From Anolis sagrei (lineage: Eukaryota > Chordata > Lepidosauria > Squamata > Anolidae): a DNA stretch of 64,000 nt. The DNA is taken from NCBI RefSeq assembly GCF_037176765.1, contig NC_090021.1, positions 150,344,870 to 150,408,869 of the forward strand, in the 5' to 3' direction. A model generated the notes under the pieces. That model was not told where the DNA came from, did no database searches, and was given only the letters and a program-made list of their open reading frames with translations. The position numbers were made by a program, and so were the translations under genes. Below are positions 46,401 to 64,000 of this stretch, piece after piece (the stretch's first letter is position 1; each line of letters opens with the position of its first letter).

Positions 46401-48737
46401 CAAGTAGCAGGGAGGTATAAAATTGTCCTGAATGGCCTGGGTGCTTGTCTATCAGGGGTAAGATAAGCCTGGCATGGGTATCCCTGTAGAACGGGCACTG
46501 AAGGAGCACATGTTCTATTGTTTCTACATGACCCGAGTCACAGGGGCAGAGTCTCTCTGGGAAAGGGATCTTCCGGTAGCGGCCTTCGAGTACAGCTGAT
46601 GGGAGAGCGTGGCATCGGGCCAGGGTGAAAGCCCTCCGATGAATAGGAACCTCTAAGTATGTTAAATAGTGAGCCATCAAGCTCACTTTGACTTATGGTG
46701 ACCCTATGAATGACAGGCCCCAAGATCCATGACTGTCCTGCTCAGGTCTTCCAAACTCAGCGCTATGGTCTCTTTAATAGAGTCAATCTATTTATAATGC
46801 AGTCTGTCTCTTTTCCTGTTAGCTTACACTTTACGAAACATTATTGCCTGTCCTAATGAGTCATAACTTTTGAAGATAGGCTTATGATATAACAATTTCC
46901 CCACCATGAAACTATCTGTGGTGGTGAGATTGTGTGCTTTTTTGAGGTTGCTAGTAGAGTACCTCATGTGCGCATTCAGAAGAAGACCTACAAGCCACTC
47001 TAAACACCTTTGCAGAAGCATACGAGCAGCTCAGCTTGTCATTAAACATTGAGAAAACCAAGGTGCTTTTCCAGCAGTCACCAAATGCCTCTCTAATGCC
47101 ATAAATACAACTTAATCCCTCTCCAATGCCAGAAATACAACTTAATGGTGTAACATTAGAAAATGTTGACCATTTCCACTACCTTGACAGGCACCTCTCC
47201 ACCAAAGTCAACACTGACACTGAAATTCAACATTTCCTGAGCTCTGCGAGTGCAGCATTTTCCCGAATGAAACAGAGAGTGTTTGAGGACTGGGACATCT
47301 GTAGGGATACCAAGGTGCTTGTTTATAAAGCTATTGTCCTCCCAACCCTGCTATATGCTAGTGAAACATGGACTGTCTACAGACGTCACATGCAACTCCT
47401 GGAACGATTCCATCAGCGCTGCCTCCGGAAAATCCTGCAAATCTCTTGGGAAGACAAGTGGACAAATGTCAGCGTGCTGAAAGAAGCAAAGACCACCAGC
47501 ATTGAAGTGATGGTCCTCCGCCATCAACATCCGTTGTCCAGATGCCCGACCACCGTCTCCCAAAGCAGTTGCTCTACTCCGAACTCAAGAACGGATAAAG
47601 GAATGTTGGTGGGCAGGAAAAGAGATTTAAGGATGGGCTGAAAGCCAACCTTTAAAACTCTGGCATAGACACTAAGAACTGGGAAGCCCTGGCCCTTGAG
47701 TGCCCCTGCTGGAGGTCAGCTGTGACCAGCTGTGCTGCAGAATTTGAAGAGGCACAGATGGAGGGCGAAAGGGAGAAACGTGCGAAGAAGAAAGGGTATC
47801 AAGCCAACTTTGACTCGGACCGCCTTCCACCTGGAAACCGATGCCCTCACTGCGGGAGACGATGCAGGTCAAGAATAGGGCTCCACAGCCACCTACGGAC
47901 CCACCGCCAGCACACCAATCTTGGAGGACCATCATCCACAGACTATGAGGGATTGCCTAAGTAGAATCATAGAATCCTAGAGTTGGAAGAGACCTTACGG
48001 GCCATCCAGTCCAACCCCCTGCAAAGAAGCAGGAATATTGCATTCAAAGCACCTCTGACAGATGGCCATCCAGCCTCTGTTTAAAAGCTTCCAAAGAAGG
48101 AGCCTCCACCACACTCCGGGGCAGAGAGTTCCACCGCTGAACGGCTCTCACAGTCAGTCTCACAAGTTCTTCCTAATGTTCAGATGGAATCTCCTCTCTT
48201 GTAGTTTGAAGCCATTGTTCCCCGTCCTAGTCTCCAAGGAAGCAGAAAACAAGCTTGCTCCCTCCTCCCTGTGACTTCCTCTCACATATTTATACATGGT
48301 AAGTAAGTGTACCTCATGTTACACAGCTGAGAGGTCAGACTACATATGCCAATGAGCTATTAGAATGCAGCAGTAGTGGGGAGTGACACTAGTGGAGGAC
48401 TCTCTCAAGGCACACAAGAACAAACCATGTCCCCGGCCATAAAGCTGTGTGTTCTGTGCCTTCAAGCTCGCGCAAACGAGCTTGTCCGTATTTCCTCAGT
48501 GGTTTCCCCTTCTGTCCCAGGGATGTTCAAACTGCGCATGCTCAGACAGAGCTGAGGGGCTTCTCTCGCCGCGCCTCCCTTTGGGCCTTCTGGCGGCTCC
48601 TGAAGGGAGAAACGCCGCCCCGCCGCGGGAAACGGGGCGGCGAGGCAGAGAGCTAGGCTTTTAGGTATCCTCACCGTGGGGTCTCGAAACGTCGAGCCTG
48701 GCAGGATGGGAAGCCCTTGCACCGGCTGGGAACTCAT
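28375..48737 (-). CDS. EFHC1: EFHC1 (myoclonin-1), EF-hand domain containing 1, complete in 11 exons
   Basis: Axonemal microtubule inner protein of motile cilia that also binds microtubules; human mutations have been linked to juvenile myoclonic epilepsy. Exons in coding order: 48675-48737, 45440-45661, 42122-42409, 40787-40936, 38841-39033, 37793-38013, 35519-35659, 35164-35377, 32965-33112, 31048-31261, 28375-28455. They sum to 1935 nt, giving 644 residues (human about 640); every junction has GT/AG and compatible phase. Three DM10 domains lie at roughly residues 96-191, 242-360 and 416-522, and an EF-hand loop at 588-599. The start ATG gives [14 protein letters not shown], which fits the mammalian N-terminus. 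An X-box lies about 70 bp upstream. The gene converges with TRAM2 and diverges from MCM3. No break is visible. Confidence 0.97.
29815..30975 (+). mobile_element. hAT-like element (CAGAGCTTCTTAAA ends) with nested pogo-like MITE
   Basis: Left end cagagcttcttaaattgtgg and right end ggtttaagaagc are inverted. The inside holds unrelated sequence and a TA-flanked pogo-like MITE. The right edge is approximate. Confidence 0.55.
30504..30905 (+). mobile_element. Pogo/Tigger-like mariner MITE
   Basis: 402 bp with long inverted ends cagtagagtctcacttatcc and ggataagcgagactctactg, flanked by TA on both sides. Classic Tc1/mariner-type insertion. Confidence 0.9.
31048..31261 (-). CDS. EFHC1: EFHC1 exon 10, EF-hand
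   Basis: Acceptor tctccatacag, donor gtaaata. Residues 547-618. Includes a predicted helix ([16 protein letters not shown]) and the loop [12 protein letters not shown] at residues 588-599. Confidence 0.95.
31880..32026 (+). mobile_element. CR1 LINE 3' end
   Basis: Contains ctctggaggtttttaaacag, gttggactggatggccct and atgattctatg, the last being the CR1 terminal octamer. Confidence 0.85.
32965..33112 (-). CDS. EFHC1: EFHC1 exon 9
   Basis: Acceptor tttcatccag, donor gtgagc. Residues 498-547, with [20 protein letters not shown] closing the third DM10 domain, then a basic linker. Confidence 0.95.
33510..33889 (+). mobile_element. hAT-type MITE (CAGGGGTCC family) with perfect target duplication
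   Basis: Element 33518-33881, ends caggggtcctcaaacta and gtttgtggacccctg. Flanked by exact 8-bp copies of ccttaaat at 33510-33517 and 33882-33889. The 8-bp length supports the hAT assignment for the whole family in this window. Confidence 0.93.
34347..34413 (+). mobile_element. Penelope-like tail fragment (copy E)
   Basis: Only the end is present: tatagcccggaaaaacctac followed by ggccatgaaagccttcgac. Confidence 0.6.
35164..35377 (-). CDS. EFHC1: EFHC1 exon 8
   Basis: Acceptor aattgctacag, donor gtatgtag. Residues 427-497. Contains [20 protein letters not shown] and [11 protein letters not shown], the third DM10 core. Confidence 0.95.
35519..35659 (-). CDS. EFHC1: EFHC1 exon 7
   Basis: Acceptor aaatctgtag, donor gtgaga, both phase 0. 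Residues 380-426, including [20 protein letters not shown] and the VLRYAVRL strand that opens the third DM10 domain. Confidence 0.94.
35904..36451 (+). mobile_element. hAT-type element with internal inverted repeat
   Basis: Ends cagtggttcccaacc and ggttgggaaccactg are exact inverts. Flanks ctctagtc/atctagtc match at 7 of 8. Inside, about 30 bp near 36000 (ttatttggggtgctgattca) recur inverted near 36155-36183. Confidence 0.88.
36690..37520 (+). repeat. Unclassified block with an acidic open frame
   Basis: In EFHC1 intron 6. A 73-codon frame starting [15 protein letters not shown] is Glu-rich and ends in a basic [12 protein letters not shown]. No splice sites or homology I recognise, and it is antisense to EFHC1. 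Most likely part of an old retroelement; family unknown. Confidence 0.3.
37793..38013 (-). CDS. EFHC1: EFHC1 exon 6
   Basis: Acceptor ctttgaaaag, donor gtaacag. Residues 306-379. Encodes [20 protein letters not shown] then [20 protein letters not shown]: the end of the second DM10 domain. Confidence 0.95.
38310..38605 (+). repeat. Dispersed repeat, ATCCCCTGCCACGC family, with TG-rich tract
   Basis: Starts catcccctgccacgcgttgc; the same phrase opens the repeat at 63593. Has a tgtgtg/tatgtg tract and a (ttg)n run. Ends with aaatttggtgtcaatttgtc and ttttatttatatagat. Superfamily not recognised. Confidence 0.6.
38841..39033 (-). CDS. EFHC1: EFHC1 exon 5
   Basis: Acceptor tggtctcacag, donor gtgataag. 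Residues 242-306. [20 protein letters not shown] opens the second DM10 domain; [17 protein letters not shown] follows. Confidence 0.95.
39034..40786. other. EFHC1 intron 4 stretch, no gene seen
   Basis: Includes a GC-richer patch at about 39270-39600. No conserved exon and no confident repeat assignment. Confidence 0.4.
40787..40936 (-). CDS. EFHC1: EFHC1 exon 4
   Basis: Acceptor tttctctag, donor gtgggc. Exactly 50 codons, residues 192-241. Linker between DM10 domains 1 and 2 with [12 protein letters not shown] and [17 protein letters not shown]. Confidence 0.95.
41130..41532 (+). mobile_element. L2/L3-type LINE 3' end
   Basis: Reads through a decayed C-terminal coding tail (gttctggaactctgccc) to gagatgaaagtgggatataa and an (aaat)n tail, the 3' end of CR1-group L3-like LINEs. 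Confidence 0.65.
41820..41990 (-). mobile_element. L2/L3-type LINE 3' end
   Basis: An (aat)n run then tctttatttatgttcccct and gagactcagagaagattac in reversed orientation. Confidence 0.65.
42122..42409 (-). CDS. EFHC1: EFHC1 exon 3, first DM10 domain
   Basis: Acceptor ctttttttcag, donor gtactg, both phase 0. Residues 96-191 hold the whole first DM10 domain, including [20 protein letters not shown] and [20 protein letters not shown]. Confidence 0.96.
42785..43099 (-). mobile_element. CR1 LINE RT fragment (first copy)
   Basis: Reversed CR1 reverse-transcriptase sequence: aagttgataagcatgccttc and gaatagcactgggcccagta. Stops where a hAT element begins. The same CR1 segment recurs at 43846-44055. 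Confidence 0.75.
43100..43845 (+). mobile_element. hAT-like element containing a BovB fragment
   Basis: Left end cagtagttcccaaacttttt, right end cagtttgggaatccc (decayed invert). It sits between two CR1 stretches, and a BovB piece lies inside at about 43255-43372. Confidence 0.6.
43255..43372 (-). mobile_element. BovB LINE 3' fragment
   Basis: Reversed BovB end: gaccccatggaccagcccac, ccaaagctccctgtcggcca and tcaaggtcaagccaatca mirror the 3' end seen at 50380-50470. Confidence 0.8.
43846..44660 (-). mobile_element. CR1 LINE RT fragment (second copy), interrupted
   Basis: On the minus strand encodes [20 protein letters not shown] then ADDTT (RT catalytic box), and further upstream [15 protein letters not shown] hAT-like piece (cttcttaaaatatgggtcc onward) interrupts it at about 44060-44370. 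Confidence 0.75.
44690..44870 (-). mobile_element. L2/L3-type LINE fragment
   Basis: Reversed C-terminal coding region: ggcaacaaccgaaaaggccc and ctagtccccaccaactgggc agree with the copy at 52500-52620. Confidence 0.65.
45010..45420 (+). mobile_element. L2/L3-type LINE 3' end next to EFHC1 exon 2
   Basis: Coding tail with tcggctctggaattccctcc and aaaacttggctcttcgagta. Ends aggcgggctataaatacc plus an (aata)n tail 20 bp from the EFHC1 exon 2 boundary. Confidence 0.8.
45440..45661 (-). CDS. EFHC1: EFHC1 exon 2
   Basis: Acceptor tctttccatag, donor gtatttc. Residues 22-95. Contains [16 protein letters not shown] and [20 protein letters not shown], then the tract [20 protein letters not shown]. 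Confidence 0.96.
45790..46034. mobile_element. Penelope-like inverted terminal pair with 12-bp target duplication (copy F)
   Basis: Insert 45802-46022 holds one terminal unit on the minus strand (45802-45890) head-to-head with one on the plus strand (45893-46022). Exact 12-bp repeats gctgtaagcttt flank it at 45790-45801 and 46023-46034. Confidence 0.75.
46085..46690 (-). mobile_element. LINE C-terminal fragment with CCHC-type motif
   Basis: A 130-codon frame on the minus strand carries [20 protein letters not shown], a C-x-C-x9-H-x4-C motif like those at the C-termini of several non-LTR LINE clades. About 200 bp of reversed 3' tail follow. The exact clade is not decided. Confidence 0.65.
46950..47962 (+). 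mobile_element. LINE RT C-terminal fragment with C2H2 tail (RTE-like?)
   Basis: Encodes [15 protein letters not shown], then [20 protein letters not shown], the conserved post-palm RT region. A separate 80-codon frame reads [20 protein letters not shown], a C2H2 finger ending the element. Degraded, with its frames separated. Confidence 0.75.
47964..48295 (-). mobile_element. CR1 LINE 3' end
   Basis: Starts with atcatagaatcctagagttg (reversed CR1 octamer end), then ccatccagtccaaccccctg and cctctgtttaaaagcttcca. Confidence 0.88.
48675..48737 (-). CDS. EFHC1: EFHC1 exon 1, coding part
   Basis: ATG at 48737-48735, donor gtgaggat. 21 codons, [20 protein letters not shown] then T. Joined in phase 0 to exon 2 it restores [15 protein letters not shown], matching the human order. 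An in-frame ATG further upstream would add a proline/alanine-rich extension unlike mammals, so this start is preferred. Confidence 0.94.
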
Positions 48738-48809
48738 GGCGGCGGGCAGCCGGCAGCGGAGGGACTGTCGCGCGGCGGCTGCGGGTTGCCATGTCCACGC
48801 GCTCCCCCC

Positions 48810-48823
48810 GTTTCCTTGGTAAC
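48810..48823. promoter_or_regulatory. Candidate RFX X-box upstream of EFHC1
   Basis: The sequence gtttccttggtaac has the palindromic X-box layout: left half GTTTCC, 2-bp spacer, perfect right half GGTAAC. It lies 73 bp upstream of the EFHC1 start codon. RFX factors drive ciliary genes through such sites, which fits this axonemal gene. Motif and position only. Confidence 0.6.
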
Positions 48824-49102
48824 GATACACATCCTGAGTGCGCATGCGCCCTCCCTTAGACTAGACAGCGCGCGCCTCGCCAGTTTTCCTGTCTCGCCGC
48901 CAACACTTCCTGCAACCACCCGGAAGCTCCATTTGCTTAAGCAATTTCTGCTATATTCAAAGGTCCCTTCTAGGTGAATAAAATCCCACATTATCTGCTT
49001 TGAACTGGGACATATGGCAGTGTGGACTCAATCCACTTCAAGGCAGATATTGAGGGATTTTCTGCCTTGATATTCTGGGGCCCTTTCCACACAGCTGAAT
49101 AA

Positions 49103-49103
<1 letters not shown>

Positions 49104-49139
<36 letters not shown>

Positions 49140-49300
49140 TTTATTTGTACCCCGCTACCATCTCCCCAAGGGACTCGGTGCGGCTTACATGAGGCCAAGC
49201 CCGAATACAACAGTACAAGCAAAACAACAATACAAGCAATTAAAACAAAACATAGACAATAAAATATACAACATTATCAATAAGACAACACACAAATCCC
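49104..49300 (-). mobile_element. L2/L3-type LINE 3' end
   Basis: An (ata)n run then tatttgtaccccgctaccat and gggactcggtgcggcttaca. Appears inserted within a GGCCC-ended MITE whose pieces flank it. Confidence 0.8.
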
Positions 49301-49344
49301 ACATTATCTGTGTAGAACTGGGATATATGGCAATGTAGGGCTTG

Positions 49345-50500
49345 ACAAATGCAAGGCTGGGGTCAAATTGCTGGAAGAGACATTAACAACCTTAGATATG
49401 CAGATGACACCACTTTGATGGCCGAAAGTGAGGAGGAGCTGGGGAGCCTTCTAACCAAGGTGAAAGAAGAAAGTGCAAAAGCTGGGTTGCAGTTAAACAT
49501 TAAAAAAAAAAAACAAGATTATGGCAACAAGAATGATTGACAACTGGGAAATAGAGGGGGGAAACATAGAGTCAGTGACAGAGTTTATATTTCTAGATGC
49601 AAAGATTACTGCAAATGCAGACTGCAGCCAGGAAATCAGGAGACACTTCTTGGGAGGAGAGCAATGTCCAATCTCGATAAAATAGTGAAGAGTAGAGACA
49701 TCAGACTGGCAACAAAGATCCGCCTAGTCAAAGCCATGGTATTCCCTGTAGTAACCTACGGATGTGAGAGCTGGACCTTAGGGAAGGCTGAGCGAAGGAA
49801 GATAGATGCTTTTGAACTGTGGTGTTGGAGGAAAGTGCTGAGAGTGCCTTGGACCACGAGAAGATCCAACCAGTCCATACTCCAGGAAATAGAGCCCGAC
49901 TGCTCATTGGAGGGAAGGATAATGATCCCATAGCACTTTGTCCTCCAAAGCACTTTACATTTCCCCGAGTCTGCTTGTATGCCCCCACAAACACCAGTCT
50001 CACCTTTCGTTCATTGCCCAGCATTATTTCCAATTTTAACTCTACATTTGGCCTTCCCACTGTTTTAATTATGTGCTGCTTTTTTGATAATGTTGTGTAT
50101 TTTATTGTCTATGTTTTTAATTGCTTGTATTGATGTTTTATTGCTTGTATTATTGTGTTTGGGCTTGGCCTCATGTAAGCCGCACCGAGTCCCTTGGGGA
50201 GATGCTAGCAGGGTACAAATAAAGTTAATAAATAATAAATAAATACTAGTAGAGGCAAAGATGAAGTACTTTGGCCACATCATGAGGAGACAGGAAAGCT
50301 TAGAGAAGACAATGATGCTGGGGGAAATGGAAGGAAAAAGGAAGAGGGGCCGACCAAGGGCAAGATGGATGGATGGCATCCTTGAAGTAACTAGATTGAC
50401 CTTGAAGGAGCTGGAGTGGTGACGGCCCACAGGGAGCTCTGGCGTGAGCTGGTCCAGGAGGTCATGAAGAGTCTGAAATGACTGAACGAATGAACAACAA
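49345..50500 (+). mobile_element. BovB LINE 3' part, split by another LINE
   Basis: Encodes NLRYADDTTLMAESEEEL (catalytic YADD), then VKAMVFPVVTYGCESWTLGK and FELWCWRKVLRVPWTTRRSN, diagnostic of BovB. It resumes at 50245 with gaagtactttggccacatca and ends actgaacgaatgaacaacaa. BovB is the squamate-to-mammal horizontally transferred LINE and the likely enzyme source for Sauria SINE. Confidence 0.92.
49921..50244 (+). mobile_element. L2/L3-type LINE 3' end nested in BovB
   Basis: Interrupts BovB between ggaaggata and ctagtagagg. Ends gtaagccgcaccgagtccct and an (aataa)n tail. Confidence 0.85.
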
Positions 50501-50504
50501 CAAT

Positions 50505-50880
50505 ATGGCAGTGTGGACTCAGATAATCCAATTCAAAGTAGATATTGTAGGTTACTCTGCCTTGACATTCTGGGATATAGGGCTATGTGGATAACCCAGG
50601 GCCTTTCCACACAGTCCTATAACACAGAATGTCAAGGCAGAAAATCCCACAATATCTGCTTTGAACTGGGGGCCCTTCCACACAGCCCTATATCTCAGAA
50701 TATCAAGGCAGAAAAACCCACATTATCTGAGTGTGGACTCAGAAAACCCAGTTCAAAGCAGATATTGTGGGATTTTCTGTCTTGATATCCTGGGATATAG
50801 GGCTGTGTGGAAGGGCCCTGGGTTGTCTGCTATATAACCCAGTTCAATGTGGATGTTATACAGCTGTGTGGGAGGACCTC
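50505..50880. repeat. Cluster of GGCCC-ended palindromic MITEs upstream of MCM3
   Basis: At least three partial copies in alternating orientation: gtgtggactcagataatcc, ggcccttccacacagcccta, tatagggctgtgtggaaggg. They share the core aatatctgctttgaactggg. This could form strong hairpins and lies directly before the promoter. Confidence 0.8.
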
Positions 50881-51157
50881 CAGTTTGGCATAGCTACAGT
50901 TAAAAGAGCAGCTAACCTTAAAGATACAGATTCACCAATTGGCTACTCTTTCGAAAGGCGGGAGCGTTTCCGATTTGTGGCACGCCATTGGCCGGCAGTC
51001 CCGTTGCCTAGACCAATGGGGGGGCGGCGACGTTCGAGGCGGCGCCTGGGCTCCTCCCTTGGCGGGAAAAAGTCTCGGGTTTTCGCGCCAAGGGCCTTGG
51101 AGGAGCTGAGCACAAGTGACTTCTCGCCCAAGGAAAGAATAATCGTTTCCTGTCGCC

Positions 51158-61983
<10,826 letters not shown>

Positions 61984-62135
61984 TAAGACAAAACATTGAC
62001 TGCAGCTGGAAAAATAACTGGTGTTTGGCTCTCAAGTTCTCTTTTGATTTGCTTCTTGGGTGGGAACTTAATATAGCAGTGAGCGTAGAGCTCACAGGGA
62101 ATTAGTGGCAGAAGATTTGCTTTTGGGCACTAGAA

Positions 62136-62606
62136 CAGGGCTTCTTAATTTTTTCCGACTCATGACCCCTATCTGCTCAAGGAGTGTTTACAAGAATTTA
62201 CGTATATGGGTGTATAGATAAAGGTAAAGGTTTTCCTTTATCACATTAGCATGACTTTAAGTCCAGTTGTGTCCGACTCTGTGTTGTGGTGCTCATCTCC
62301 ATTTCTAAGCCAAAGAGCCGCCATTGTCTGTAGACACCTCCAAGGTCATGTGGCCGGCATGACTGCATGGAGTGCCGTTACCTTCCCGCCGAAGCAGTAC
62401 CTATTGATCTACTCACATTAGCATTTGCAAGGCGTACTAAGCAGGCAGATTTCCCTTTTTGTGAAGTTCATCTGAAATATTTTCTGCAGAGTTGCTGACA
62501 GTGTAAATGAATGGCACTCAGAAACCTTTTACTGTCCCCCCCCCCCTTTTTTTTTGGGAATCCCAACATGAATTTGAGTTTGAGACATACTATTTACAAA
62601 GCCCTG
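62136..62606 (+). mobile_element. hAT-like element (CAGGGCTTCTTAA ends) with nested Sauria SINE
   Basis: Left end cagggcttcttaattttttc, right end atttacaaagccctg. A partial Sauria SINE occupies 62219-62428. No good target duplication seen. Confidence 0.6.
62219..62428 (-). mobile_element. Sauria SINE, 5'-truncated
   Basis: Reversed tail and body (gtccagttgtgtccgactct, gtagacacctccaaggtcat, cctattgatctactcacat) without the tRNA head, as expected from 5' truncation. Confidence 0.85.
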
Positions 62607-63071
62607 CAGTGGACTACTGTTAATGCTGAAGCAGCCAATTTCTTGGTCTGCCACTTGTTAGACTCATACTGCCTTTTGTCATAAATAGATGGTGATTTGG
62701 ATGTTTTTGTTATACTTCAGTTTTCATATTTTTCCTTTTTTCCTTTTTGAACCCTTTCATGTTTTTTTTAAAAAAAGCAGAAATGAAGGTTCAGTAAAGT
62801 GTTTGTATTGAATATCAGAAATACATACTCCGTTATGTCAAGAAACCAAGTGGATGTTGGCATCTATTACAGTTGGAAATTGACTTTTAGGGCAATTTTT
62901 GTTTTTTGCTGATCAAGCCTCTGTGGGCCTTGCACTGGTCTGATTGAATATTCTTTGGTCAACATGAGGCATCTTAGTTTCTGCCATGAATATGGAGCTT
63001 AAATATTCATTGATTGCAATAAATGAGCATTTCAGTGCATCTAGGCTGATTTGTTTTTATTTTGTCTAGAC

Positions 63072-63423
63072 CAGTAGTTTCAGCCTGGGGGTGCCCAGAT
63101 GTTTTGGCCTTCAACTCCCAGAAACCTCCCTAACAGACTGTTTTATTAATGCTTGTGGACATATTGTTTTAATTATGATTTATGTTTAATTATGGTTTTA
63201 CTATTGTAATTGTATTGTATTGGCATCGTATCGTTGCCGTATGTAAGGCATTGAATTTTTTCATTATTTGTGTGTAAACCACTTTGAGTCCCCCCAGGGG
63301 TGAGAAAGGCGGTATATAAATACTGTAAATAAATAAATAAATAAATAACAGCAGGTAAACTGGCTGGGATTTCTGGGAGTTGGAGACCAAAACATCTGGG
63401 GACCCATGGGCTGAGAACCACTG
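63072..63423 (+). mobile_element. hAT-type palindromic MITE split by a LINE
   Basis: Left half cagtagtttcagcctggggg onward, right half ending gggctgagaaccactg. A L2/L3-type LINE end sits inside at about 63125-63348. Confidence 0.82.
63125..63348 (+). mobile_element. L2/L3-type LINE 3' end nested in MITE
   Basis: Ends ccactttgagtccccccagg, then gaaaggcggtatataaatac and an (aata)n tail. Confidence 0.8.
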
Positions 63424-63589
63424 GTCTTAGAGAAAAGCTTCTTAAAGTAGGGGTCTTAACCCCAAACAGAGTCACGTAAATGGGTAGTAGGGGGTTGCAA
63501 AACATTTCACCAAAAAGCATGTGGACAAAGAGAAGGAATTGGGCTGCTGCTTGAGAAAGTGGACAAGTGTTTGTATACTTATGTTTTAC

Positions 63590-63826
63590 TTGCCATCCCC
63601 TGCCACGCATTGCTGTGGCCCAGTCTGGTGATCTGGAAAATAAAGTAATGGTTTGTAATATATGTAATATCTTTATGCTTGTGGGTAAACAGTATTCCTT
63701 GTTGTTTCTGTGTCAATGTTGATGTGGAGATTGTCTGGTTTGCCTTCTCTGGAACGTGCAACATATAGTTGTCCTTCTTTAAGGGTCCTTTTCAAATCTA
63801 TGATACTATATCTGTGTGTGAATCAT
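63590..63826 (+). repeat. Dispersed repeat, ATCCCCTGCCACGC family (second copy)
   Basis: Opens gccatcccctgccacgcatt and tgctgtggcccagtctgg, matching 38314-38350, then diverges. Confidence 0.55.

Positions 63827-63862
<36 letters not shown>
63827..63862. repeat. (AT)n/(AC)n microsatellite
   Basis: About 34 bp of alternating at after acacat. Confidence 0.95.
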
Positions 63863-63865
<3 letters not shown>

Positions 63866-64000
63866 TGGATGGCTCTTGGTCAGGAGGGCTTTGATTATGT
63901 TTTCTTGCCCTGATGAAGGGATTTGGACTGGATGGCTTTAAGTATGGTGGTTCTGTGTGGGAAGTTTGCCCCAATTCTGTTGTTGGTGTGATTCAGCATG

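Larger units (their letters stand above)
48530..48900. promoter_or_regulatory. GC-rich promoter region of EFHC1 (CpG-island-like)
   Basis: CpG is dense here compared with the AT-rich surroundings, and the region covers EFHC1 exon 1 and its upstream flank. It contains the X-box at 48810-48823. Extent judged by eye. Confidence 0.7.
48738..51157. other. EFHC1-MCM3 intergenic interval without PAQR8
   Basis: 2.4 kb between divergent start codons, made of two promoter zones plus LINE, BovB and MITE sequence. No seven-membrane-segment coding exon is present, although PAQR8 lies between these genes in human. Confidence 0.8.

Noticed and set aside
48447-48991. Several overlapping 70-130 codon open frames on both strands at the EFHC1 promoter
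   Set aside because: GC-rich DNA has few stops. Only the 21-codon EFHC1 start segment has homology and a splice donor.
49104-49140. Regular triplet arrays (also 15020, 52720, 53415) as possible CRISPR-like or satellite arrays
   Set aside because: They are simple (ATA)n tails of LINE 3' ends. There are no unique spacers, and the setting is vertebrate.
49345-50060. Reverse-transcriptase frames that could be taken for a host gene
   Set aside because: Motifs are diagnostic of BovB, the frame is interrupted by another LINE, and there is no splice structure.

Overview
This is a vertebrate nuclear DNA window, almost certainly from a squamate reptile and most like an iguanian lizard such as Anolis. 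The evidence is split genes with GT-AG introns, tRNA-headed Sauria SINEs, BovB and CR1-group LINEs, Penelope-like and DIRS-like retroelements, and many short palindromic hAT-type MITEs. The species call is inference; the squamate call rests mainly on Sauria SINE plus BovB together.

Three conserved host genes were rebuilt exon by exon, with splice phases checked at each junction. (1) TRAM2, + strand, 708-22045, ten coding exons. The first coding exon lies left of the window, and a long 3' UTR probably runs to about 27230. (2) EFHC1, - strand, 48737 down to 28375, complete in eleven coding exons, 644 residues. (3) MCM3, + strand, from 51158, first eight coding exons (residues 1-390, through the Walker A motif); the rest lies beyond 64000. 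TRAM2 and EFHC1 converge tail to tail. EFHC1 and MCM3 diverge head to head across 2.4 kb with a GC-rich promoter at each end. The human order is TRAM2-EFHC1-PAQR8-MCM3 (read in this direction), so the PAQR8 slot is empty here.

The rest is introns and intergenic DNA full of transposable elements. 0-12 kb (TRAM2 introns): a Penelope-like fragment, a Sauria SINE, a DIRS-like fossil, and a CR1 split by a pair of hAT MITEs. 12-22 kb: a Penelope-like fragment with a GIY-YIG tail, hAT and Tigger-like MITEs, and L2/L3-type LINE ends. 22-27 kb: TRAM2 3' UTR, few repeats. 28-48.7 kb (EFHC1): CR1, hAT, pogo-like, Penelope-like and two other LINE fragments in the introns. 48.7-51.2 kb: intergenic, with a BovB copy split by another LINE and a cluster of palindromic GGCCC-ended MITEs. 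51-64 kb (MCM3 introns): Sauria SINE, L2/L3 ends, a Penelope-like insertion with a long target duplication, and nested hAT copies.

Functionally the genes are unrelated neighbours: an ER translocon-associated membrane protein, an axonemal microtubule protein and a replicative helicase subunit. Their promoters fit these jobs: an RFX-type X-box sits just upstream of EFHC1, and E2F and CCAAT motifs sit upstream of MCM3. I found no undescribed protein-coding system. The most interesting non-gene signals are a hammerhead-ribozyme-like core kept across Penelope-like copies, two Penelope-like insertions with inverted terminal parts and 12-15 bp target duplications, and a MITE-spacer-MITE unit that seems to have moved as one piece.
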